The notes under the pieces are model-generated. The model did no database searches, was not told the origin of the DNA, and was given only the letters and a program-made list of their open reading frames with translations. From contig NZ_JAAVTA010000001.1 of assembly GCF_012102705.1 (NCBI RefSeq), positions 422,516 through 486,515 on the forward strand: DNA of 64,000 nucleotides, in the 5' to 3' direction. Source of the stretch: Haematospirillum sp. H1815. GTDB lineage: Bacteria > Pseudomonadota > Alphaproteobacteria > Rhodospirillales > Rhodospirillaceae. Numbering within the stretch: position 1 is the first letter of the stretch; every line of letters starts with the position of its first letter. The position numbers were made by a program, and so were the translations under genes. Below, piece by piece: positions 52,862 through 62,055 of this stretch.

Positions 52862-53392
52862 ATGTTCGCCATCCAGAAAGAGATTACAGCGGGTACATCG
52901 CTGGATATTCGTGCAACGCTCCCCGCCTATCCACCCCCGGACTGGACTCTCCGCCTGCTTCTCAGGGGTCCCGCACCCCTTGACCTGGAGGCAGAGCCTG
53001 ACGGCCTTCAGCACCGCATAAGCGTACCGGGGAGCCGGACCACGCTGTGGCCGCCCGGCACATACTGGTATACGGCACGTGTATCCGACGGATTCACCGT
53101 ATACGACCTGAAATCGGGCGCGATATTGGTGCGTGATGACCCCGATAATATTACCGGCCTTTTTGACGGTCGCGGCCATGTCATGAAGGTCCTTGAGGCT
53201 GTCGAAGCCGTTATCGAGGGGCGGGCCACGATCGACCAAAGCAAGTACAAGATCAACAACCGTGAGCTGGAACGCACACCGATCCCCGATCTCCTCCGCC
53301 TCCGGGATACGTACCGGGCGGAACTGAAAAGAGCCCGGCTTGCCGAACGCGGTCAGAGCCTTTTGGGGCGGCAGGTTCTGGTGAGGTTCTGA
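52862..53392 (+). CDS. Head protein with gpW-like C terminus (head-tail connector candidate)
   Basis: About 176 residues. The first 100 form a beta-rich domain ('WTLRLLLRGPAPLDL...TTLWPPGTYWYTARVSDG'). The end 'GRATIDQSKYKINNRELERTPIPDLLRLRDTYRAEL' resembles small gpW-like connector proteins found between terminase and portal genes. Start ATG 52862 or GTG 52856. It overlaps the portal start by one base (TGATG). Confidence 0.6.
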   Translation: MFAIQKEITAGTSLDIRATLPAYPPPDWTLRLLLRGPAPLDLEAEPDGLQHRISVPGSRTTLWPPGTYWYTARVSDGFTVYDLKSGAILVRDDPDNITGLFDGRGHVMKVLEAVEAVIEGRATIDQSKYKINNRELERTPIPDLLRLRDTYRAELKRARLAERGQSLLGRQVLVRF

Positions 53393-54909
53393 TGAAAATC
53401 CTGGACCGGCTATTCAGGCGTACGGCTTCCGCAGTCCGCCGCCGCCCCGGCACCCGTTTCTCCCGTAACTTTTTCGATTCCGCCTCGACGGACCGGTTGA
53501 CCCAGTCCTGGAGCACAACGCCTGTCAGCGCTGATGAGGTCGTGCGCAGGAACTATACCTCATTGGTTGCCCGTTCCAGACATGAAGCCGACAACAATGA
53601 CTACGCGAAGAAATTTGTTCGGTTGTGTGTGCAGAACATTGTCGGGCCCAAGGGGGTTCTTCTCCAGGCGCAGGCCCGCGATTTCGACGGCAACCTGGAT
53701 AATTCGGCCAATGACGCACTGGAAGATGCCTGGGACCGGTGGGGGGCCGCCAAAAGTTGTGATATCGGGGGCCAATTGAGCTGGCGGGCCCTACAGTCTC
53801 TTTGCATCACCAGCGCCGCCCGGGACGGCGAGTTCTTTATAAAAATAGTCCATGGCCCGGATGCAGGCCCGTGGGGGTTTGCGCTCCAGGTGATTGACCC
53901 TACCCGCTGCCCTGTGCACCTCGACCAGGACCCCCGGACCGGAGGATCATTCATCCGCCAGGGTATTGAATTCAATATGTCGGGGCGCCCCCTAGCCTAT
54001 TACTTCATGACAACAGATGACGGGCGCCCTGACTATAGCGTTGAGGGCAAGAATTATCGCCGCATCCCGGCCAGCGAGATTATACACGGGTTCCTTCCTG
54101 ACATTGTCGGGCAGAAGCGTGGCTTGCCCTGGATGGCGACAAGCCTGTGGCGCCTGCACATGCTGAAAGAATTCGAGCATGCCGCCCTGGTCAACGCAAG
54201 AACAGCTGCTGCAAAGTGCGGCTTCTTCAAGCACGAATTCGAGACAGGTGACACTCTTGACGAAAACGAAGAGCTCTACATGGAGGCCAAGGCCGGGGTC
54301 TTCCAGGAGCTTCCCGCAGGTGTGAGCTTTCAGGAGTGGAATCCGTCCTATCCCTCCGGCGAGTTCCACGCCTTTCAAAAAGCCATGCTGAGAGGCGCGG
54401 CCAGTGGCATGGGGGTCGCCTATAACAACCTGGGCAATGATCTGGAAGGCGTGAATTACTCAAGCATCCGGCAAGGCACACTCGACGAGCGCGAACACTG
54501 GAAGTGGCTCCAGGAATGGCTGATCGAGACCCTGCATGAACCCGTCTTCAAAGCCTGGCTCCCCAAAGCCCTTCTCCATGGTGTCGCGATGGAAAACGGA
54601 GGAACCCTTCGCCCGGACCGGCTGGAAAAATACAGCCGCGTTGCCTGGCAGCCGCGCCGCTGGCAGTGGATCGACCCCGCCGCCGATATAAAGGCTGCGA
54701 TCGCCGCGAAAAACAACATGCTGTCCTCCCCCTCGCAGATCATTCGTGAACAGGGCCGGGATCCGGATTCCGTGTGGCGGGAAATCGCCCGGGATATCTG
54801 CGCGATGGAGGCGGCAGGCATCCCGAAAGAATACATCGGCAGTGCAATTGGCTTGGCCCTCGGGGCGCCCACGCAAGCGGGCGCGGAAAAAACCGGAGAA
54901 CCTGAATGA
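53392..54909 (+). CDS. Portal protein (lambda family)
   Basis: A 505-residue portal protein through which DNA enters the capsid: 'DNNDYAKKFVRLCVQNIVGPKGVLLQAQ', 'ASEIIHGFLPDIVGQKRGLPWMATSLWRLHMLKEFEHAALVNARTAAAKCGFF' and 'ASGMGVAYNNLGNDLEGVNYSSIRQGTLDEREHWK' are hallmarks of the lambda-type portal family. It is coupled on both sides (TGATG and ATGA). Confidence 0.93.
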   Translation: MKILDRLFRRTASAVRRRPGTRFSRNFFDSASTDRLTQSWSTTPVSADEVVRRNYTSLVARSRHEADNNDYAKKFVRLCVQNIVGPKGVLLQAQARDFDGNLDNSANDALEDAWDRWGAAKSCDIGGQLSWRALQSLCITSAARDGEFFIKIVHGPDAGPWGFALQVIDPTRCPVHLDQDPRTGGSFIRQGIEFNMSGRPLAYYFMTTDDGRPDYSVEGKNYRRIPASEIIHGFLPDIVGQKRGLPWMATSLWRLHMLKEFEHAALVNARTAAAKCGFFKHEFETGDTLDENEELYMEAKAGVFQELPAGVSFQEWNPSYPSGEFHAFQKAMLRGAASGMGVAYNNLGNDLEGVNYSSIRQGTLDEREHWKWLQEWLIETLHEPVFKAWLPKALLHGVAMENGGTLRPDRLEKYSRVAWQPRRWQWIDPAADIKAAIAAKNNMLSSPSQIIREQGRDPDSVWREIARDICAMEAAGIPKEYIGSAIGLALGAPTQAGAEKTGEPE

Positions 54910-56768
54910 GTAGTCCACAAACCCTGACCCCCGAGATGATCAATACGCGCGATGGCGAGCGCCCGGGCCTGACCCGGTCCGGTCGGGTGCGCGCGTTTGA
55001 TGAAGGAAACCGCTGCGTCGAGCTGGCGTTCTCGTCCGAAACGCCTGTTTTGCGCTGGTTTGGTGAGGAAATTCTCGACCATGCCCCGGGCGCCATGGAT
55101 ACCAGCAGGCTTGACGACGGGGCCCCATTTCTGGTCGGGCACAACCCGGAGGACCATGTGGGCGTCGTGGAAATGGTTGAAACAGGCGCAGACCGCAAGG
55201 GCCGCGCCCGGGTCCGCCTTGGTAAATCTGCACGGGCTCAAGAAATCCTCGACGATATTCGCGATGGCATCCGCCAGCATGTGTCGGTCGGCTATACGGT
55301 CGATGACGTCGAGGTCCATAAACGTGACGGGCAGCCGGACCTTGTTACTGTACGGCGGTGGCAGCCTTTTGAAATCTCATTGGTTTCCATCCCCGCCGAC
55401 CCGTCCGTCGGGGTCGGGCGCAGCATGGAAAAACCGCCACAGGACTTCAGGCCGCACGTCGCGGAGACTGACGACAACAACACCCACATGAGGATTGGAG
55501 CGGGAATGGAAAAGACGACAGACACGGTCGAAGCCAAGGTAGCGACTGCCGAGGACCCTGTTCAGGCTGAGCGGGCGCGTGCGACGGCTATTCTTGATCT
55601 CGGGCGGCAGTACAAGGCCGAAGCCCTGGCCAGCCAAGCCGTGACGGCGAACCGCAGCGTCGATGAGTTCAGAGACGACCTTTTGAAGCATATTGCGGCT
55701 GGCTCCAGTCCCGCCCTTGATGTGAGGTCCATCCCAACTGTCGGGCTGACCGATAAAGAGTGTCGGTCGTTCAGCATAATCCGGGCCATTCGTGCGCTCG
55801 CAGAGCCTGCAGACCCCGATATTCGCGAGGAAGCTTCTTTCGAGCTTGAGGTAAGCCGGGCTGCCGCGCGTGCCATGGGGAAAAAGCCTCGCGGGATCAT
55901 AATCCCCCACGAAGTCCTCGAACGCGCACTCAACACCTCAAAGGACGGCGCGGCGCCGGGCAATACAGGCGGTTATCTTGTTGCCACCGATTATATGGCC
56001 CAGTCATTCGTACAGATTCTGCGCAACCGCACTGTGGCTATGAAGCTTGGCTCACCGATGACAGGCCTGGTGGGCAATGTGGAAATCCCGGTACAAGTCT
56101 CCGGAACAGCGGGTTACTGGCTAAAGGAAAGCCAGAATGCACCAGAGACGGTCCCTTCATACAGTTCAAAGACACTCACGCCACGGACAGTCGGCGCTCT
56201 GGTGCCGATCACGCGCCGCCAGCTTATGCAATCCAGCCTCGATGTCGAAGCAAAAGTGCGTGCCGACCTGGCCGCCGCCCTCGGGGGAACAATCGACAAG
56301 GCTGTCTTTTACGGGACAGGCGACGAAGCCCCCCGCGGACTGTCCCGCTTGGACGGGATCAATGTCGTCCGTCCGGCCACTCCCGGCAAGCCTACATATG
56401 ACGAGCTGGTAGAGATGGAATCCGTGATCGCTGCCGCCAATGCGGACACCCCGGAAATGGCTTATGTCCTGTCCAGCCGGACAAAGGGCTGGTTGAAGAC
56501 GGCACAGAAATTCGAGGGAACAAATGGGGCGCCCATCTGGGAGCCGGGTGACACCGTCAATGGCTATCGCGCCGAGACGACAAACCAGGTTGAGCCCAAT
56601 GATATCTTTTTTGGCGATTTCTCTGAACTGATTATCGGCCTGTGGGGCGGGCTTGAAATCACGGTGGACACAGCAACAAACAGTGCGTCTGGCGGAATCC
56701 GGGTCATTGCGTTCCAGGATTGCGATTTTCTCGCCTGCCGCCCCGAATCATTCTGCCTAGCGCGCTGA
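54906..56768 (+). CDS. Prohead protease-major capsid protein fusion (HK97-like)
   Basis: A 620-residue fusion. Residues 1-175 are a prohead serine protease with the His in 'VGHNPEDHVGVVE' and Ser in 'QHVSVGYTVDDVEV'. Residues about 195-275 form a charged helical linker like the delta scaffold. Residues from about 280 are an HK97-fold capsid protein ('IPTVGLTDKECRSFSIIRAIRAL', 'PGNTGGYLVATDYMAQSFVQILRN', 'DPATPGKPTYDELVEMES'-type loop, end 'CRPESFCLAR'). The protease would free the capsid domain during maturation. The repeat at 55427 sits exactly at the protease-linker boundary. Confidence 0.9.
   Translation: MSSPQTLTPEMINTRDGERPGLTRSGRVRAFDEGNRCVELAFSSETPVLRWFGEEILDHAPGAMDTSRLDDGAPFLVGHNPEDHVGVVEMVETGADRKGRARVRLGKSARAQEILDDIRDGIRQHVSVGYTVDDVEVHKRDGQPDLVTVRRWQPFEISLVSIPADPSVGVGRSMEKPPQDFRPHVAETDDNNTHMRIGAGMEKTTDTVEAKVATAEDPVQAERARATAILDLGRQYKAEALASQAVTANRSVDEFRDDLLKHIAAGSSPALDVRSIPTVGLTDKECRSFSIIRAIRALAEPADPDIREEASFELEVSRAAARAMGKKPRGIIIPHEVLERALNTSKDGAAPGNTGGYLVATDYMAQSFVQILRNRTVAMKLGSPMTGLVGNVEIPVQVSGTAGYWLKESQNAPETVPSYSSKTLTPRTVGALVPITRRQLMQSSLDVEAKVRADLAAALGGTIDKAVFYGTGDEAPRGLSRLDGINVVRPATPGKPTYDELVEMESVIAAANADTPEMAYVLSSRTKGWLKTAQKFEGTNGAPIWEPGDTVNGYRAETTNQVEPNDIFFGDFSELIIGLWGGLEITVDTATNSASGGIRVIAFQDCDFLACRPESFCLAR
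55427..55445 (+). repeat. Short interspersed repeat, copy 3
   Basis: GAAAAACCGCCACAGGAC, read as EKPPQD, at the end of the protease domain inside the fusion gene. Confidence 0.8.
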
Positions 56769-56787
56769 TTAGGACGGAGGAAAAGAG

Positions 56788-57864
56788 ATGAATGTTGCGT
56801 CTGGCTCCAGTCCCGCCACTGATGTGCGGCCCATCCCGACTCTCGGGCTGACCGAGGAAGAATGTCGGTCGTTCAGTATAATCCGGGCCGTTCGTGCACT
56901 GGCATACCCCGGCACCCGCGTGTCAGCTTCTTTCGAGCTTGAGGTAAGCCGGGCTGCCGCGCAAGCCATGGGTAAAGAGCCTCGCGGGATCATCATTCCC
57001 CACGAAGTCCTTGACTGTACTCTCGGCACATCAAGGGACGGGGGCGCCTTGGACAATCCAAGCGGTTGTCTTGTCGCCACCGATTATAGGGCTCAGTCGT
57101 TTATGCAGACCTTGCGGAATCATGCTGTGGCTATGAGGCGCGGCAGGCAGCTGACGGGCTTGATCGGGGATATTGAGGTCCCGGTGCAAGTCGCCAAGGC
57201 GACCACGTACTGGGTTGCAGAAGACGAAGACGTGCCGGAAACAGTGCCTGCGTTCAGTTCAAAGACACTCACGCCACGGACAGTCGGCGCTCTGGTGCCG
57301 ATCACACTCCACCAGCTCATGCAACCCAGCCTCGACGTCGAGGCCCTGATTCGTGCCGACCTGGCCGCCGCCCTCGGGGGAACAATCGACAAGGCTGTTT
57401 TTTACGGGACAGGCAGCAAAGAAGAACCGTGTGGGCTGTCCCGGATTGACGGGGTGAATGTCGTCCGCCTGGCCAGCCCCGGCAAGCCCACATATGACGA
57501 GCTGATAGAGATGGAAGCCGTAACCGCGGCCTCCAATACAGCGGCCAAGGGAATGACCTATGTCCTGTCCAGCCGGACAAAGGGCTGGTTGAAGACGGCA
57601 CAGAAATTCGAGGGAACAAATGGGGCGCCCATCTGGGAGCCGGGTGACACCGTCAATGGCTATCGCGCCGAGACGACAAATCAGATTGAGCCCAATGATA
57701 TCTTTTTTGGCAATTTGTCTGACCTGATTATCGGCCTGTGGGGCGGGCTTGAAATTCCGTTTGACTCGATAACAAGGAGCGTCAGCGGCGGAGCCCAGTT
57801 CATTGCATCCCAAGGCTGTGATTTTCTCGTTCGCAGGCCCGAATCATTCTGCCTGGCTCGCTGA
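56788..57864 (+). CDS. Second capsid-like protein (duplicate of the capsid domain)
   Basis: A 358-residue protein homologous over its full length to the capsid part of the preceding fusion, starting from 'GSSPATDVRPIPTLGLTEEECRSFSIIRAVRAL' and ending in the same 'RRPESFCLAR'. It has neither protease nor scaffold segment. Similarity is patchy: long stretches are identical at DNA level (around 57559-57680 against 56463-56584) while others differ strongly. GGAGG precedes the start. It may be a minor capsid or vertex protein; that is inference. Confidence 0.88.
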   Translation: MNVASGSSPATDVRPIPTLGLTEEECRSFSIIRAVRALAYPGTRVSASFELEVSRAAAQAMGKEPRGIIIPHEVLDCTLGTSRDGGALDNPSGCLVATDYRAQSFMQTLRNHAVAMRRGRQLTGLIGDIEVPVQVAKATTYWVAEDEDVPETVPAFSSKTLTPRTVGALVPITLHQLMQPSLDVEALIRADLAAALGGTIDKAVFYGTGSKEEPCGLSRIDGVNVVRLASPGKPTYDELIEMEAVTAASNTAAKGMTYVLSSRTKGWLKTAQKFEGTNGAPIWEPGDTVNGYRAETTNQIEPNDIFFGNLSDLIIGLWGGLEIPFDSITRSVSGGAQFIASQGCDFLVRRPESFCLAR

Positions 57865-57881
57865 TTATGAGGGAGGAAAAG

Positions 57882-58058
57882 ATGACTGAAGAGACTGGGG
57901 TCCGGGTGCAAGTCCTCGGGCCGTTTGTATACGATGGTCTAATCCGTAATGCGGGTGATGAGGTCTGCGTCCCCGCCCATCTTGCAACCAATCTGGTTGC
58001 GCGGGGCAGCGCGACCTTTGCGGCTCCAAAACCGGCTCTGGAGAAAAAGGCCAAGTGA
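57882..58058 (+). CDS. Small conserved-looking phage head protein
   Basis: A 58-residue protein: 'EETGVRVQVLGPFVYDGLIRNAGDEVCVPAHLATNLVARGSATF'. The pattern 'F..DG....GDEV.VP..LA..LV.RG.A' is common in small phage proteins just after the capsid gene. GGGAGG is 5 nt upstream. No function known. Confidence 0.7.
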   Translation: MTEETGVRVQVLGPFVYDGLIRNAGDEVCVPAHLATNLVARGSATFAAPKPALEKKAK

Positions 58059-58393
58059 CAGGGTTTCACACGTGGGAGGAACTGGGGCTGTTTCTCAACC
58101 CGAAAGAGTTTGCAGAAACAGCTGTCCTCCAGCTGCAAAACGGCACCGAGCGCACTGTTACCGTTCTATACGATGAACCCTACCTTGATGTTGAGTTGGG
58201 GGAGTACTGCGGTGACCGGACAGAGCCGCGCCTGAACGGAAAAATGTCGGATCTTGGAGACGTCCGGCGTGGCGATACGGTCTTGATACTGCGGACGGGT
58301 GAGGTTTTCGACGTTCTTGGGGGCGCTCAACCCGATGGGACCGGCTGGGCTGTTGTTCCTCTCGCGAGTGTAAACAAAGATGCTGGGTTTTGA
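58055..58393 (+). CDS. Head-tail joining protein candidate
   Basis: A 112-residue protein starting at a GTGA overlap. 'FAETAVLQLQNGTERTVTVLYDEPYLDVELGEY' and 'GDTVLILRTGEVFDVLGGAQPDGTGWAVVPL' give a small beta-barrel outline typical of head-tail joining proteins. Position between capsid and tail genes supports the call. No strong motif is visible. Confidence 0.6.
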   Translation: MTGFHTWEELGLFLNPKEFAETAVLQLQNGTERTVTVLYDEPYLDVELGEYCGDRTEPRLNGKMSDLGDVRRGDTVLILRTGEVFDVLGGAQPDGTGWAVVPLASVNKDAGF

Positions 58394-58919
58394 AATCAAT
58401 ACAGCAGAGTTAGCGCGGATTGCAGATGAGTTCTATGCATCTGAGTCCGTCGTCCAGCACGCCCGCAGCCGCGCTTTGCACAAGACTGCATTATACATTA
58501 CCCGCCTTGTCAAAAGCGGGCTGTTGGGTGAGCTCCAGCTGAGCAATGCAAAGGCGCTGCGGACGCGTTTGAAGAGTCTCAAAGGTGACGGAGCTTCAGC
58601 CGGGTTGTGGATCGGGGCCAACGCCATTGAAATCTGTCGATTCCGCGGGAAGCCCCGGACTTCAGCCAGAGGGGTTTCGTTCCGCTCGCAGGATTTTGCA
58701 GGCTCTTTCATGGCCCGGCTCCCAAGCGGTCATACATCTGTTTATCATCGCTCCAGGAAGCGTCGTCTTCCCATCGAAGAGCAGGCTCTGCCTGTGCACG
58801 AGGCCATTGCCGCGTTCACCGAGACAAAGGCAGTACCTGAAATCAGCAGCGTATTTTATCAGTATTTCTCGGATGAAATCCGCATGCGCACTGTTTACGG
58901 TCCGAAAGGGCGCATATGA
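58380..58919 (+). CDS. Minor tail protein Z-like (tail completion)
   Basis: A 179-residue protein: 'VVQHARSRALHKTALYITRLVKSGL', 'GLWIGANAIEICRFRGKPRTSARGVSFRSQDFAGSFMARLPSGHTSVYHRSRKRRLPIEEQALPVHEA'. This matches lambda gpZ-family tail completion proteins. It overlaps both neighbours by a few bases. Confidence 0.78.
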   Translation: MLGFEINTAELARIADEFYASESVVQHARSRALHKTALYITRLVKSGLLGELQLSNAKALRTRLKSLKGDGASAGLWIGANAIEICRFRGKPRTSARGVSFRSQDFAGSFMARLPSGHTSVYHRSRKRRLPIEEQALPVHEAIAAFTETKAVPEISSVFYQYFSDEIRMRTVYGPKGRI

Positions 58920-59458
58920 ACGCCAGGACGCAGGTTACAGTCGAGGAGGTCCAGGGCGCGATACGGTCTGCTGTCCGCGCCGCATTCCCGGCGATGAAGT
59001 GCGCAGACTTTTATTATGATGACAGGGCGCGCTTGCCTGTTCCCGCATGCCTTCTGGAACTGACCGAGATGGAGCCGTGCGCGGAAAGCGATCCGGGGAC
59101 CGGCCAGCTGGCCGTGACAGCGCGTTTCAGCGCATATCTTCTCATCGGATTCCGGACTGAGCGGGCGCACCTCAGCATCTGTACCCTGGCGGCGGCTTTT
59201 GCCCGGCTCGCACACCGAAACCGCTGGGGTCTGCCGGTTGAGCCCGCGACGGTCACCGCGATCAGCCCCGACCACTTCAACCCCGAATTTGATCAATACC
59301 TGGTCTGGCGCGTGGACTGGCAGCAAATCATCCATCTGGCGCCGAGCGTTTGGGATGACGATGATCCTGTACCCCGCGTCGCGCTGGGCAGCTGGTCACC
59401 AGAGATCGGACCCGCCTACGAGCCTTCCTATACAACGACAGAAAAAGACAGCGTATGA
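58916..59458 (+). CDS. Phage tail protein, unassigned (tail terminator candidate)
   Basis: A 180-residue protein: 'VEEVQGAIRSAVRAAFPAMKCADFYYDDRARLPVPACLLELTEMEP' and 'WRVDWQQIIHLAPSVWDDD'. The position between gpZ-like and baseplate V genes, and the small alpha/beta outline, suit a tail terminator (gpU type), but no diagnostic motif is seen. ATGA overlaps on both sides. Confidence 0.55.
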   Translation: MNARTQVTVEEVQGAIRSAVRAAFPAMKCADFYYDDRARLPVPACLLELTEMEPCAESDPGTGQLAVTARFSAYLLIGFRTERAHLSICTLAAAFARLAHRNRWGLPVEPATVTAISPDHFNPEFDQYLVWRVDWQQIIHLAPSVWDDDDPVPRVALGSWSPEIGPAYEPSYTTTEKDSV

Positions 59459-60126
59459 GCTGGGGCCTTGGAGAGCTGGAGAGACGGCTTGCGAACATCA
59501 TCCGGGCCGGTGTTGTGGAGGCGCTTGACGCTTCGGCGGCCCGTGTTCGGGTGCGCAGCGGCGACCTTTTGACAGGCTGGCTCCCATGGTTGACACAGCG
59601 TGCCGGAACTGACCGGACCTGGTGGGCGCCGGAGCCCGGGGAGCAAGTCCTTGTCCTCGCGCAAAGCGGTGACCTTGCGCAGGGGTTTGTTCTCCCGGCT
59701 CTCTACAGGGCTGCGCATGCGCCCCCCGCAGATCAAGCGACAATCCATCGTACGGAATACGCCGATGGCACTTTTTTTGACTATGACAAGGCCGCCAGCC
59801 GGCTGACCATCAGCAGCCCCGGCGAGGTCGTTGTACGCGCCGCCCGGACTCTCACCGTTGACTTTGACGGGGTAGTGACTGTCCGGTCCGGCGCGCACAT
59901 TACGATAGACGCACCCACCGTCACTGTAACAGGTGATCTGACGGTAGAAGGCCGCTTGACCTATCTTGCCGGGATGTCGGGGTCTACAGGCGGAGCTGAT
60001 GCGGCGGCGATGATCAGCGGCAGCATTCATGTTGTTGACGGCGATGTGACAGCCGGGGGCACAAGCCTGCGGAACCACGTTCACACCGGCGATTCCGGGG
60101 GGACCACAACCGCGCCGACAGGCTAG
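59455..60126 (+). CDS. Baseplate assembly protein V (tail spike, contractile tail)
   Basis: A 223-residue protein: an N-terminal OB-like part ('VVEALDASAARVRVRSGDLLTGWLPWLTQRAGTDRTWWAPEPGEQVLVLAQSGDLAQGFVLPALY') and a beta-helical C terminus ('ITIDAPTVTVTGDLTVEGRLTYLAG'). It ends in 'NHVHTGDSGGTTTAPTG', as in P2 gpV spikes, where histidines bind iron. It forms the membrane-piercing tip. Confidence 0.9.
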   Translation: MSWGLGELERRLANIIRAGVVEALDASAARVRVRSGDLLTGWLPWLTQRAGTDRTWWAPEPGEQVLVLAQSGDLAQGFVLPALYRAAHAPPADQATIHRTEYADGTFFDYDKAASRLTISSPGEVVVRAARTLTVDFDGVVTVRSGAHITIDAPTVTVTGDLTVEGRLTYLAGMSGSTGGADAAAMISGSIHVVDGDVTAGGTSLRNHVHTGDSGGTTTAPTG

Positions 60127-60146
60127 GGGAAAAACCGCCACAGGAC
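60126..60146 (+). repeat. Short interspersed repeat, copy 4
   Basis: GAAAAACCGCCACAGGAC lies directly after the stop of baseplate V, in the only gap (50 nt) between the V and W genes. This is the one non-coding copy. Confidence 0.8.
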
Positions 60147-60176
60147 GCAGGAGCGCTGTGTTCACAAGATGGACGC

Positions 60177-60515
60177 ATGAACGGCACCAACGCAAAAACG
60201 GGCAAGCCCCTCTCCGGGCTCGATCATCTCTCACAAAGCATCAGGGATATCTTGACGACCCCTGTTGGGAGCCGGGTTATGCGGCGTGATTACGGCAGTC
60301 GGTTGCCATCCCTGGTCGATGCGCCCGTCAATCGCAGCACCATACTGGAGCTTTACGCGGCCACAGCCGAGGCTCTCGCCCGCTGGGAGCCGCGTTTCAA
60401 GCTCCAGCACGTGCGCATTCTCGAAGCCCATGTCGGCGGCATCCTCATGGACCTGACCGGAATATACCTGCCTGAAGGCCGTCAGGTTTCTTTGCCCGGA
60501 GTGCGCGTCCAGTGA
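60177..60515 (+). CDS. Baseplate protein W (GPW/gp25 family)
   Basis: A 112-residue protein: 'SGLDHLSQSIRDILTTPVGSRVMRRDYGSRLPSLVDAPVN' is the classical GPW/gp25 signature; the end is 'MDLTGIYLPEGRQVSLPGVRVQ'. It is a baseplate wedge component with a lysozyme-like ancestry in T4 gp25. It overlaps the J gene. Confidence 0.92.
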   Translation: MNGTNAKTGKPLSGLDHLSQSIRDILTTPVGSRVMRRDYGSRLPSLVDAPVNRSTILELYAATAEALARWEPRFKLQHVRILEAHVGGILMDLTGIYLPEGRQVSLPGVRVQ

Positions 60516-61429
60516 TGAAAGAAGCCCGGTACAGCGCCATTGACCTGTCGCAGCTTCGACCGCCTGATGTTGTCGAACAATTTGATTATGAGTCTGTTCT
60601 CGCCGACATGCTCGCAGCCCTGCGAGCATACAAAAACCAGAACGGCGAAGCCATTTTTACAGCGCTGGTTGAGAGCGACCCGGCGTTAAAGATCCTTGAG
60701 GTCGCGGCATACCGGGAAATGATTGTCCGGCAGAGAGTCAATGAGGCGGCTCGGTCTGTCATGCTGGCCTATGCCACAGGCACAAATCTCGATCATCTGG
60801 GGGCTTTGCTGGGTGTCGCCCGCAAGGTCCTGCAAGCGGCCAACCCGCAGGCATTCCCCCCCGCAGCCGCAGTGCTGGAGAGCGACGACGACTACCGCCG
60901 CCGGATTCAGCTCTCTCTTGAGGGCTTCAGCTCTGCCGGACCAACCGGGGCCTATATCTTTCATGCATTATCCGCAGCGCCGGGGGTCAATGACGTTGAT
61001 GCTTTCAGCCCCGCGCCCGGCGTTGTGGCGGTAACGGTCATGTCAAATGACGGCGATGGGACGCCCGGCGCAGACCTGCTGGCAGCGGTGCAAGAGCGCC
61101 TGTCTGATGAAAGTATCCGGCCCCTGACTGACCGCGTTGTGGTTCAGGCTGCAAAGATCCGCCCATACACCATACGCGCCCGGTTGCTTTTCCATGATGG
61201 CCCAGACCGCGAGGCCGTCCTGGCCCACGTCCGGACTATGGCCGAAAAGTTTTGCCGCGACCACCACCGCCTGGGGGCCGATATCACGATATCCGGGCTA
61301 TATGCCGCGCTGCATCAGGCCGGTGTTCGGAAGGTAGAGCTTCTGGAGCCGACAGAGACAATCAGTATTGACCGGGCCGAGGCTGCGTGGTGCACAGACG
61401 TAGACATTCTGGAGGGCGATGCCCCATGA
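60515..61429 (+). CDS. Baseplate protein J
   Basis: A 304-residue baseplate wedge protein: 'QLRPPDVVEQFDYESVLADMLA', 'LEVAAYREMIVRQRVNEAARSVMLAYATGTNLDHLGALLGV' and 'ESDDDYRRRIQLSLEGFSSAGPTGAYIFHALSA'. These are characteristic of P2 gpJ. Start ATG 60515 overlaps the W stop as TGATG; GTG 60512 is an alternative. Confidence 0.92.
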   Translation: MKEARYSAIDLSQLRPPDVVEQFDYESVLADMLAALRAYKNQNGEAIFTALVESDPALKILEVAAYREMIVRQRVNEAARSVMLAYATGTNLDHLGALLGVARKVLQAANPQAFPPAAAVLESDDDYRRRIQLSLEGFSSAGPTGAYIFHALSAAPGVNDVDAFSPAPGVVAVTVMSNDGDGTPGADLLAAVQERLSDESIRPLTDRVVVQAAKIRPYTIRARLLFHDGPDREAVLAHVRTMAEKFCRDHHRLGADITISGLYAALHQAGVRKVELLEPTETISIDRAEAAWCTDVDILEGDAP

Positions 61430-62055
61430 CGGACGATTTGTTGCCGCCGAATGCCTCTCCCGAAGAAAAAGCCCTCAGCCGTGCCATGGACAGGCTATCT
61501 GCTGTCCCGGTGCCTGTCGGCGGCATGTGGAGGCCAGAAGAAATCCCCGCTTCCGCGCTCCCCTGGCTCGCGTGGGCGTTGTCGGTGGACGTGTGGAACC
61601 CGGACTGGCCGGAAGCGCGGAAGCGGGCGGTGATTGCGGCTTCGTTTCAAGTCCACCGCCACAAGGGGACGCGACGGGCGGTGCGCGAGGCGCTTGAATC
61701 GCTTGGGGTTGACGTCACGCTGACCGAATGGTTTGAAGCTGACCCGCCCGCACCCGTCCATACGTTTACCGCCGAGATTGCCACCGATGGCCCGGTCTCC
61801 CCCGCGCTGTCTGAAGATGCCCTGTCCATGATCCGCGCCTCCAAGAATGTTCGCTCGCACCTGACCGCCCTGCGCGTGGTCATGCAGCAGGCCGGCGCAA
61901 CCCCACAGACGGCGGCGGCCTTGCTTCTGGGTGAGACCGTCTGCCTGCGTCCCGCCCCCCCGGTCGATCCGGTTTCCCTCGCCCCCGCCCCCCTGATGGC
62001 CGCCGCCCTGTACGGCGCGGAAACGGTCACTGCCTATCCGCTGGAGGCCGCATGA
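61426..62055 (+). CDS. Phage tail protein I
   Basis: A 209-residue baseplate protein: 'LLPPNASPEEKALSRAMDRLSAVPVPVGGMWRPEEIPASALPWLAWALSVDVWNPDWPEARKRAVI' and 'HRHKGTRRAVREALESLG' define the P2 gpI family. The start overlaps the J stop as ATGA, with GGAGGG upstream. Confidence 0.92.
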   Translation: MTDDLLPPNASPEEKALSRAMDRLSAVPVPVGGMWRPEEIPASALPWLAWALSVDVWNPDWPEARKRAVIAASFQVHRHKGTRRAVREALESLGVDVTLTEWFEADPPAPVHTFTAEIATDGPVSPALSEDALSMIRASKNVRSHLTALRVVMQQAGATPQTAAALLLGETVCLRPAPPVDPVSLAPAPLMAAALYGAETVTAYPLEAA

